DNA of 46,979 nt from Candidatus Woesearchaeota archaeon. GTDB taxonomy: Archaea > Nanobdellota > Nanobdellia > Woesearchaeales > JAGVZT01. A model generated the notes under the pieces. It saw only the letters and a list, made by a program, of their open reading frames with translations, searched no databases and was not told where the DNA came from. The DNA lies in NCBI GenBank assembly GCA_018302335.1, contig JAGVZT010000067.1, positions 1 through 46,979 on the forward strand, read 5' to 3'. Below are positions 40,293-46,045 of this stretch, piece by piece. A program made the translations under genes and the position numbers. Each line of letters opens with the position of its first letter. Position 1 is the first letter of the stretch.

Positions 40293-40740
40293 CCTCGAGG
40301 TCGCTCCGCGAGGCGAAGGGCAGCACGATGGCGTCGCCGAGGCAGACATATGCGGTCGGAGGCATGCCGTCCATTTCCGCGTAGACATTCCTTTCGGCAG
40401 AGAGCACGAGGGACATCTCCTTCTCGAGGAGCTGGGCCGCCAGACGCATGTTCCATGCCACATAATAGGACGACACCCCGCCAGAGCACTCCACGAAGAG
40501 CGCAGGATAGGCTTCCTTCAGGAATTCTGTCGTGACCACCCAGGTCGGGCCGGATGGCCTCGCGAGCTTCACCTCAAGCCGTGAGGAGACATCGGGAAGG
40601 AGGATGACCGGACGCAGGGCAGCGTCCCAGAGTGCGTCCATCCCCGGTCCCAGCGTGACCGAGACCCCTCCCCGGTAGACGTCCCTGGCGATGGAGAGGC
40701 CTTCTTCGACCGCACGGAGATGCTCTTCAAGCGAACTCAT
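40267..40740 (-). CDS. Unknown cytoplasmic protein
   Basis: 157 residues, alpha/beta by pattern, no signal or membrane helix, no motif I can assign. TATA (minus TTTATAAG, plus 40763-40770) centred 27 bases before the ATG; divergent from gene 40818. The independent promoter and clean start make it a likely real gene. Confidence 0.6.
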   Translation of the reverse strand: MSSLEEHLRAVEEGLSIARDVYRGGVSVTLGPGMDALWDAALRPVILLPDVSSRLEVKLARPSGPTWVVTTEFLKEAYPALFVECSGGVSSYYVAWNMRLAAQLLEKEMSLVLSAERNVYAEMDGMPPTAYVCLGDAIVLPFASRSDLEVRLRLQRA

Positions 40741-40762
40741 CCTCCGAGGGGATGCGCGTTGC

Positions 40763-40794
40763 CTTATAAACCTTCCACGCGCAAACCTTTAAAT
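40763..40794. promoter_or_regulatory. Divergent promoter pair
   Basis: Minus TATA at 40763-40770 (for 40740) and plus TATA CTTTAAAT at 40787-40794 (for 40818), each about 27 bases from its start codon. Both mRNAs would be leaderless. Confidence 0.65.
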
Positions 40795-40817
40795 CCATCC
40801 CCCCCGTCCCCGGCGCG

Positions 40818-41282
40818 ATGGTGACCGAGTTCGGGCGGTTCTACGAGGGGTTGCGGAAGAAGCACAAGCTTCCCACACTGGACAAGCTTGACGAGGCGTT
40901 CGAAGTCAGCATCATCGAAGACCAGAAGTTCTTTCTCCGGGAGGTCGTCCGCAAGATGAGCGACCATCTCGATTTCCACATCAAGCTCCTTGAGGAGGTC
41001 CTCCAGCCGGACACCAATCTCGGCCAGATGCGTGAGGCGAACGCCTTCAGCGAGCTCCGGAAGAAGGAGATATACTCCCTCTACAAGCAGCTCCGCTACT
41101 ACTACCGGCTCGCGCACCAAGCGCTGCTCGAGGGAAGCGACCGGGCATGCGCGGAGTTCATCAACACCCTCCTGGCGAGGGACGCGACGCTGCGGAAGGA
41201 GCTCATCGCTGTGGTGAAGCAGCTCCGCCATGTGTGGGAGAAGGAATTGGTCGTGCACAACGACCTCGCATATCTGGGGTGA
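40818..41282 (+). CDS. All-helical protein upstream of adenylate kinase, function unknown
   Basis: 154 residues, strongly helical (FAEVSIIEDQKFFLREVVRK-like pattern; ELRKKEIYSLYKQLRYYYRL), no cysteine pair or signal peptide. Its stop is 4 bases before the adk start, so the two form an operon. Leaderless from the TATA at 40787. Family not recognised; the tyrosine- and lysine-rich helices could bind RNA or act as a scaffold. Confidence 0.6.
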   Translation: MVTEFGRFYEGLRKKHKLPTLDKLDEAFEVSIIEDQKFFLREVVRKMSDHLDFHIKLLEEVLQPDTNLGQMREANAFSELRKKEIYSLYKQLRYYYRLAHQALLEGSDRACAEFINTLLARDATLRKELIAVVKQLRHVWEKELVVHNDLAYLG

Positions 41283-41286
41283 GACG

Positions 41287-41937
41287 ATGTTCAAGCTGGT
41301 CCTCCTTGGTCCGCCGGGCGCTGGCAAGGGAACGCAGGCTGATGTCCTGGGAAGCAAGTATGGCATCCCGCACATCTCCACGGGGAACATCTTCCGCGAC
41401 CACATCACCAGGCAGACCGACCTTGGCAAGCAGGTCCAGCACCTCCTGTCGCGCGGGGACCTGGTGCCCGACGATGTCACGAACGAGCTGGTCCGGGACA
41501 GGCTTGCCAGGAATGACTGCGCCGCCGGCTTCATCCTTGACGGATACCCCCGCACCACCGACCAGGCGAAGTTCCTCAAGAGGCTCGCCCGCATCACCGC
41601 GGTGGTGGAGATTGCTGTTCCCGAAGAGACGGTCGTGAAGCGGCTTTCCTCGCGATGGATGTGCGCCTGCGGACGAGCGTACGGCCTGGTGAGCGACACC
41701 CCCCGGAAGAGAGGCCAGTGCGATTCCTGCGACGCGCAGCTCTTCCAGCGGAATGACGACAAGCCCGAGGTCATCCGGCACCGCTTCCAGGTCTACCGCG
41801 AGTCCACGCAGCCCCTTGTGGAGTTCTACAAGGGGGAGAACCGTTACCTGCGCGTCGATGGCGCCGGCAGCATCCAGGACGTCACCAAGCGCATCTCCGA
41901 CGCCCTGGTGCGCCACGTCGCCCACGTCGTGGGCTAG
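41287..41937 (+). CDS. adk: Adenylate kinase, zinc-lid type
   Basis: 216 residues. Makes 2 ADP from ATP and AMP. P-loop GPPGAGKGT (8-16), AMP-site HISTGNIFR, GFILDGYPRT (about 81-90), then a long lid with Cys126, Cys128, Cys145 and Cys148, a metal-binding lid as in Gram-positive and many other bacterial enzymes. The first pair is CxC rather than the usual CxxC. Archaea more often have the distinct AdkA type; this bacterial-type form suggests old horizontal transfer or retention in this lineage. Confidence 0.92.
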   Translation: MFKLVLLGPPGAGKGTQADVLGSKYGIPHISTGNIFRDHITRQTDLGKQVQHLLSRGDLVPDDVTNELVRDRLARNDCAAGFILDGYPRTTDQAKFLKRLARITAVVEIAVPEETVVKRLSSRWMCACGRAYGLVSDTPRKRGQCDSCDAQLFQRNDDKPEVIRHRFQVYRESTQPLVEFYKGENRYLRVDGAGSIQDVTKRISDALVRHVAHVVG

Positions 41938-41952
41938 GTCCGAAAACCCTCT

Positions 41953-42016
41953 CGGCCGCGATGCCGTGCGGTATCCGGATTGTCTCGCATCCCGGATATT
42001 CCCCGCAATGCGGCCG
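41953..42016 (+). repeat. Dispersed palindromic repeat, copy 10
   Basis: CGGCCGCGATGCCG at the left, ATTGTCTCGCATCCCGG in the core, CCCCGCAATGCGGCCG at the right. Very well preserved. Lies between the convergent ends of adk and the antiporter gene. Confidence 0.85.
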
Positions 42017-42037
42017 ATTCTCCGCCGCCCTTGGAAT

Positions 42038-43093
42038 CTAAGCGAAGAAGAAGATGACGGCGAGCAGGGCGTACACCGCGAGGAGCTGGAGGCCCTCGAA
42101 CCAGTTGCACCTGCCGTCGAGGCTGGCCATGTACACCACGATGACGCTCAGGATGACCGCGAGGACCTCGAGCTGGGTGAACACCAGGTTCATCGGAGAG
42201 CCCATCGCGAGGCTCAGGAACACGAGCGCAGGAGCGGCGAAGAGCGCGATCTGCGTCCCGGAATTGACCGCGATGCCGAAGGCGAGGTCCATGTTTCCCT
42301 TCAGCGCCATGAGCACCGCGCTGCTGTGCTCCGCGGCGTTGCCGATGATGGCAAGCACGATGACGCCCACGAAGAGGTCGCTCATGCCCAGGGCGTGCGC
42401 AGCCTCCTCCACGCTGCCGACCAGGAATTCCGACGCCAGCGCGACGAAGGCAGTCGCCCCGACAAGCATGCCGAAAGATTTCCGCAGGGTCCAGTGGGCG
42501 TGCCCGTCAATCTGGCCTTCCGGGTGGAAGAGGTGGGCGTGCGTGACGAAGGAGAACAGAAGCCCTGCGATGTAGACCAGGATGAGCACTCCTGCGACGA
42601 CGAGGCTGATCTCTTCCAGCACGAAATCCGTCACGGTGTGCTCCACCAGCGCGGGAAGGATAAGCCCGATGGCGGCGAGGACCAGCATCAGACTGTTCAT
42701 CCCCGCGGCCTGGGGATTGAAGTCCAGCTTTTTGTGCTTCAGCCCGCCGGCGAGCATGGCGAGGCCGAGAACCAGCAGGATGTTGCCGATGATGCTGCCG
42801 GTGAGGCTGGCCTTGACGACGTCGAAGAGCCCGGCGCGGATGGCGAAGAAGGCGATGATGAACTCGGCGAGATTGCCGAAGGTCGCATTCAGCAGCCCTC
42901 CTACCGTGGGGCCGGCGTGGATGGCCAGCTCCTCGGTCGCGCGGCCCATGATGCCGGCCAGCGGGATGACGGCGAGCGCGGAGAGGATGAAGATTGCCGC
43001 TGCCGACCAGTGGAGCACCTCTGCCGCGATGGCCAGCGGGACGAAGGCGAGCATGACGAGCAGGAGCTTCCCGATGCCGAGGTCGAGTTTCAT
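42038..43093 (-). CDS. Ca2+/H+ antiporter (CaxA/ChaA type)
   Basis: 351 residues with about eleven membrane helices. The two inverted halves each show the cation-exchanger alpha repeat: NATFGNLAEFIIAF near residue 70 and IIGNAAEHSSAV near 255, the GNxxE motifs whose acidic residues bind Ca2+. An acidic/histidine-rich loop (THAHLFHPEGQIDGHAHW) between the halves could bind metal. Exports Ca2+ in exchange for protons. No TATA-like sequence lies in the 127 bases between its ATG and the upstream tRNA-Val on the same strand, so it is probably transcribed from the tRNA promoter. Confidence 0.88.
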   Translation of the reverse strand: MKLDLGIGKLLLVMLAFVPLAIAAEVLHWSAAAIFILSALAVIPLAGIMGRATEELAIHAGPTVGGLLNATFGNLAEFIIAFFAIRAGLFDVVKASLTGSIIGNILLVLGLAMLAGGLKHKKLDFNPQAAGMNSLMLVLAAIGLILPALVEHTVTDFVLEEISLVVAGVLILVYIAGLLFSFVTHAHLFHPEGQIDGHAHWTLRKSFGMLVGATAFVALASEFLVGSVEEAAHALGMSDLFVGVIVLAIIGNAAEHSSAVLMALKGNMDLAFGIAVNSGTQIALFAAPALVFLSLAMGSPMNLVFTQLEVLAVILSVIVVYMASLDGRCNWFEGLQLLAVYALLAVIFFFA

Positions 43094-43109
43094 ATGTCCC
43101 GTGCGCGGA

Positions 43110-43223
43110 GGGACCCGCTCGGAACGCGGAGCCTGCGGGCTCCGGTCCGACCGGTCCCTGATGGGACCGCTCGGCAACGGAAGCTGAGGCTTCCGAGCCG
43201 CGCGTTCCCATGCTACGCATGGG
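43110..43223 (-). repeat. Hairpin string with partial tRNA-Val 3' copies
   Basis: Four perfect short hairpins follow each other: 43128-43143 (6-bp stem), 43153-43168 (6-bp stem), 43178-43195 (7-bp stem) and 43207-43223 (7-bp stem, overlapping the last three tRNA bases). Between them the tRNA 3' sequence recurs: plus-strand GGGACCCGCTCGGAA at 43110, GGGACCGCTCGGCAA at 43163, and GGGCCCGCTCGGAA in the tRNA at 43221, a spacing of 53 and 58 bases. It would form the 5' leader of the antiporter mRNA. Confidence 0.7.
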
Positions 43224-43292
43224 CCCGCTCGGAATCGAACCGAGGACCTTCGCCGTGTGAAGGCGACATCATAGCCGCTAGACTACGAGCCC
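43220..43292 (-). tRNA. tRNA-Val (CAC anticodon)
   Basis: 73 bases. Acceptor GGGCTCG pairs with CGGGCCC (one G-T wobble), discriminator A. The anticodon stem TCGCC/GGCGA closes the loop TTCACAC, anticodon CAC. T-loop TTCGATT. No intron. Confidence 0.95.
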
Positions 43293-43314
43293 CCGTCTCG
43301 CGGAGTCCCCAGGG

Positions 43315-43325
43315 CTTTTTATACC
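43315..43325 (-). promoter_or_regulatory. TATA box of tRNA-Val (and probably the antiporter)
   Basis: Minus strand GGTATAAAAAG centred about 28 bases before the tRNA 5' end. It is the only recognisable TATA box for both the tRNA and the downstream antiporter gene. Confidence 0.65.
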
Positions 43326-43360
43326 TTTCCCGGCCGTCGAGCGTGGAGAAAAGCACGCTG

Positions 43361-43413
43361 ACCGAAATACCGCACCAGAGCAGTACTACCGGATATTTTT
43401 CGCATTGCGGCCG
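43361..43413 (+). repeat. Dispersed palindromic repeat, degenerate copy 11
   Basis: The right half, CCGGATATTTTTCGCATTGCGGCCG, is clear in its last 15 bases; the left side is reduced to ACCGAAATACCGCAC. The usual TGTCTCGCC core is missing. Lies just upstream of the flavoprotein promoter. Confidence 0.55.
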
Positions 43414-43467
43414 ACGCTCCTTGGCGATACGCTCTTAAAGATGGTTTCATTCTCCCTGTCGAACGGC

Positions 43468-44439
43468 ATGGATGTCGTCATCGTGGGAGGAGGCCCCGCG
43501 GGCCTGAGCGCCGGCGTCGAGGCCGCAGCTAGGGGGCTGGAGCACATCGTTCTCGAGAAGGGAAAGCTGATGCAGACCTTGCTTGATTTTTACCCGAAGG
43601 AGAAGCCGGTGGTGATGAACTGGCACGGCGTCACCCCGGTGTTCGAGGGCATCATGCGCTTCGAGGGAACAGACGCCGAGCTTCCCGCGGAACAATTCAT
43701 CGAGCGGTGCAACCGCTATGCCCAGGATGCTCACGTACAGATGAGGGAGGGCGTCGAGGTGTCCTCGGTGCGGCCGGGCGGTGCTGGCTATCTTGTGACG
43801 ACGTCCGACGCAAGCTACGACGCGAAACATGTCATCCTTGCCCTGGGGGTGTTCGGCAGGCCCAAGACGCTTCCTCAGTGGGAGGGGGAGAGGAGCGGCA
43901 TCCCGCAGCGGCTTCGCGGCAAGGCCGTGCTCTCCCTGAAGGACCCGGACGCGGTGTCGGGCCTTGACGTGCTTATCGCCGGCGGAGGGGATTCTGCCGT
44001 TGAGGACGCCCTGCGGCTCTGCAGCAGGAACAACGTGTCCATCAGCTACCGGCAGGCGGATTTCGGAAGGCGGCTTTCGCCGGAGAATCATGCCGCGGCA
44101 ATCGAATGCGTCCGGCATGGCCATCTCACCACGCTGTTCGGGACGAACATCACGGCCGTCGACCTCGCGGGGGAGAGACTCGCGGTGACGCTGAACGGGA
44201 GCGACACGCGAGAGTACGACCGGCTGGTGGTGCGCTTCGGCGGCACGACGCCCCTGGAGTTCCTCGCGGGATGCGGAGTCCGGTGCGCGGGCAGCCCGAA
44301 GGCGAAGCCTGTGCTGAAGGACAGCCTGGAGAGCGCGGACTGCCCCGGGCTCTATGTCATCGGAGACCTTGCAGGCGTGAAGGATGCCATCGTCGTGGCC
44401 ATCCAGCAGGGAGTGCGCGTCATCCGGGACATCCGCTAG
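43468..44439 (+). CDS. FAD-dependent pyridine-nucleotide oxidoreductase (thioredoxin-reductase-like fold)
   Basis: 323 residues from ATG 43468 (MDVVIVGGGPAGLSAGVEAA), chosen because the TATA CTCTTAAAG at 43432-43440 would start transcription near 43463; ATG 43441 is the alternative. FAD motif GGGPAG at the N-terminus, NAD(P)H motif VLIAGGGDSAVEDALRL in the middle, and the second FAD motif LYVIGDLAG near the C-terminus. The CxxC redox pair of thioredoxin reductase is absent, which places it with ferredoxin-NADP reductase-like or YpdA-like (bacillithiol disulfide reductase) proteins. The true acceptor cannot be told. Its TAG shares CTAG with the next convergent gene. Confidence 0.82.
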   Translation: MDVVIVGGGPAGLSAGVEAAARGLEHIVLEKGKLMQTLLDFYPKEKPVVMNWHGVTPVFEGIMRFEGTDAELPAEQFIERCNRYAQDAHVQMREGVEVSSVRPGGAGYLVTTSDASYDAKHVILALGVFGRPKTLPQWEGERSGIPQRLRGKAVLSLKDPDAVSGLDVLIAGGGDSAVEDALRLCSRNNVSISYRQADFGRRLSPENHAAAIECVRHGHLTTLFGTNITAVDLAGERLAVTLNGSDTREYDRLVVRFGGTTPLEFLAGCGVRCAGSPKAKPVLKDSLESADCPGLYVIGDLAGVKDAIVVAIQQGVRVIRDIR

Positions 44440-44768
44440 CCCATGTACTCCGGAGCCGAGATTGCGCCCGTGGACTTGTGGGCCTTCTTCGCCCTCTCCA
44501 CCGCCTTTGGCGTGGTGATTTTCCCGTATGCCTTCTCGTAGCGCTGGACGTTCTCCTGCAGCACCTTGATGGTCTCCTTCAGGTGATACGGCTCGAGGAC
44601 GATGAGCTTGTGCAGCGCGACGGTGGCCTGTTGGTTGTCCGGGGAGAACTGCGGGTACACCAGGCGGAAGTCGAGGAAGAACTGCGTCGGTGAATGTGAT
44701 ACGGTCATCTGGTTGCAGTAGAGCGGCTGCCGGTCCAGCTCCTGGACGCCCATGCGCTTGTCTTCCAT
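44436..44768 (-). CDS. DUF3467 family protein
   Basis: 110 residues. Pattern of DUF3467: YCNQMTVSHSPTQFFLDFRL at the start, then HKLIVLEPYHLKETIKVLQENVQRYEKAYG, where the family has rIvmsPxhaKxlxxxLxxNixxYExxfG. Small protein found in bacteria and archaea, function unknown. The extra 20 C-terminal residues are basic (ERAKKAHKSTG). A GGCCGG/CCGGCC hairpin (44783-44799) lies between the TATA (minus, 44801-44810) and the ATG. That TATA lies 10 bases or less from the end of the dph6 gene. Confidence 0.75.
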   Translation of the reverse strand: MEDKRMGVQELDRQPLYCNQMTVSHSPTQFFLDFRLVYPQFSPDNQQATVALHKLIVLEPYHLKETIKVLQENVQRYEKAYGKITTPKAVERAKKAHKSTGAISAPEYMG

Positions 44769-44811
44769 GAGAGCACCTCGCTGGCCGGATAAGCCGGCCC
44801 GGTTATAAGCC

Positions 44812-45450
44812 TTATCGTAACCCCCTGATGTCCAGGAACCAGTAGCCCTCACGCAGGACCTTGCGGGTCTCCAGGAGTTCGATGCGCCGGCTGAAGAGCG
44901 GGCCGTCGAGCACCAGGGTGTGGTACTCGCCATTCTCACCGCAGGGGTCGCATCCTGTTTTCAGGATATCTTCCAGGAACGCGTGGTCCAGCGTCCTGCC
45001 TATCCATTTCTCGCCGAGGAGGTTCGCCTGGGTGCTCACCACCACGGCCTCGAAGCCCGTGTCGATGAACTCCCGGAGAATCTCCTCTGGTTCGCGTCCC
45101 CAGAGCGGCTCCACGAGGTCAAGCGCAAGCTCCGCGCACACACCCTGCGCCCACGTGAGGCACGGCTCGAGGTGGATGTCACCCAGCACGAGGGCGTGCG
45201 TATCCGCCTGCCTCGCAGCGCTGACCGCTTTGATGTAATCCTCGCGGTATCTCTCTCCCCGCGTCTCTCTCTGGATGAGCGGCAGCCCCAGAGAGGCGGC
45301 CTGCGCCTGAATGAGTTCCTTCCTCACCCCGTGGAAGCGCACCCGCTCGTATTCGGAAATCGTGTTCACCAGGCCGCACATCTCGATACCCGCGGTGTAG
45401 GCAGCGAGACAGCTGTCCTTGCCGCCGCTCCAGGACACGAGCGCGGTCAC
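44812..45450 (-). CDS. dph6: Diphthine-ammonia ligase
   Basis: 212 residues, start GTG 45450, directly after the TGA of the upstream regulator gene. ATP-pyrophosphatase fold: PP-loop VSWSGGKDSCLAAY (about 5-18), the family signature GCDPCGENGEYHTLVLDGPLF near 180, and a middle segment with ALVLGDIHLEP. Dph6 carries out the last step of diphthamide synthesis, adding ammonia to diphthine on EF-2; the target histidine is present in the EF-2 encoded at 818-2998. Co-transcribed with the ArsR-type gene, which is unusual for dph6. Confidence 0.88.
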   Translation of the reverse strand: MTALVSWSGGKDSCLAAYTAGIEMCGLVNTISEYERVRFHGVRKELIQAQAASLGLPLIQRETRGERYREDYIKAVSAARQADTHALVLGDIHLEPCLTWAQGVCAELALDLVEPLWGREPEEILREFIDTGFEAVVVSTQANLLGEKWIGRTLDHAFLEDILKTGCDPCGENGEYHTLVLDGPLFSRRIELLETRKVLREGYWFLDIRGLR

Positions 45451-45963
45451 TCACTCCACCTTTATCTCCAGTCTTCTGCCGAGCAGCGGGACGAGCTTCT
45501 GGAATTCGAGCACCGAGTCCTCCGTGATGGTGACCTTGTCCACGCTCGTCTCGGGCAGCTTGCCATTGACCAGGAAGAGATAAGAGCCGGGCTCCCCGTC
45601 CACGGAGACGACAAAGAAGTCCCCGGTGTCCCGCCAGCGCCTCATCCGGATGCCCGGCACCCGCTTGAGTACCGAGGAGAGCGGCTCTCCCCTTGCCGCG
45701 GTGATTTCTGACGGCTTGTCCAGCAGGCCCTCAAGCTTGAGGAGCACCTCCATGGCAGAGTCGGTGATGCGCAGCCGGTCTGCGGTCCCCGAGCGCTCTC
45801 TCTGGATGAAGCCTGCGTCTTCCAGCAGGCGCACATGCCGCAGCGCCACCGGAGAGGAGATGCCGAGATGCCGCGCAAGGGCCGCGATGTGCGTCTCCTT
45901 CTTCGCCAGGATGCGCAGCATCTCCCTCCGCTTCCTGTTCGCGATGACCTTGAAGGCATCCAT
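45451..45963 (-). CDS. ArsR-type winged-helix regulator with extra C-terminal domain
   Basis: 170 residues. N-terminal HTH (about 1-75): FKVIANRKRREMLRILAKKE, then HIAALARHLGISSPVALRHVRLLEDAGFI (recognition helix) and a wing ending DRLRIT. The C-terminal 70 residues are a beta-rich domain (FFVVSVDGEPGSYLFLVNGK, then VTITEDSVLEF) that may sense a ligand. The VNG followed by a dG-like turn loosely recalls the DUF4430 strand pattern of the divergent lipoprotein at 46046. No cysteine metal site typical of ArsR/SmtB is seen. First gene of an operon with dph6. A 5-bp inverted repeat (45974-45989) lies between its TATA and ATG. Confidence 0.72.
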   Translation of the reverse strand: MDAFKVIANRKRREMLRILAKKETHIAALARHLGISSPVALRHVRLLEDAGFIQRERSGTADRLRITDSAMEVLLKLEGLLDKPSEITAARGEPLSSVLKRVPGIRMRRWRDTGDFFVVSVDGEPGSYLFLVNGKLPETSVDKVTITEDSVLEFQKLVPLLGRRLEIKVE

Positions 45964-45973
45964 TGGTATCTCA

Positions 45974-46013
45974 AATGATAACGTTCATTAGAGTTTTTGA
46001 TATGTATATAAAC
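45974..46013. promoter_or_regulatory. Divergent promoter with possible operator
   Basis: AATGA, six bases, TCATT at 45974-45989 form a short inverted repeat before the regulator ATG. A TATA stretch readable on both strands lies at 46001-46013 (TATATAAAC on plus) and can serve both the regulator (minus) and the lipoprotein (plus). Confidence 0.45.
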
Positions 46014-46045
46014 ATATGCTAAGTCCTGGCCGGAGAGGTGGGAAT

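Noticed and set aside
41753-43438. 561-residue open frame on the plus strand
   Set aside because: Antisense to the antiporter and across tRNA-Val; Glu/Asp/His-rich shadow sequence without any domain.
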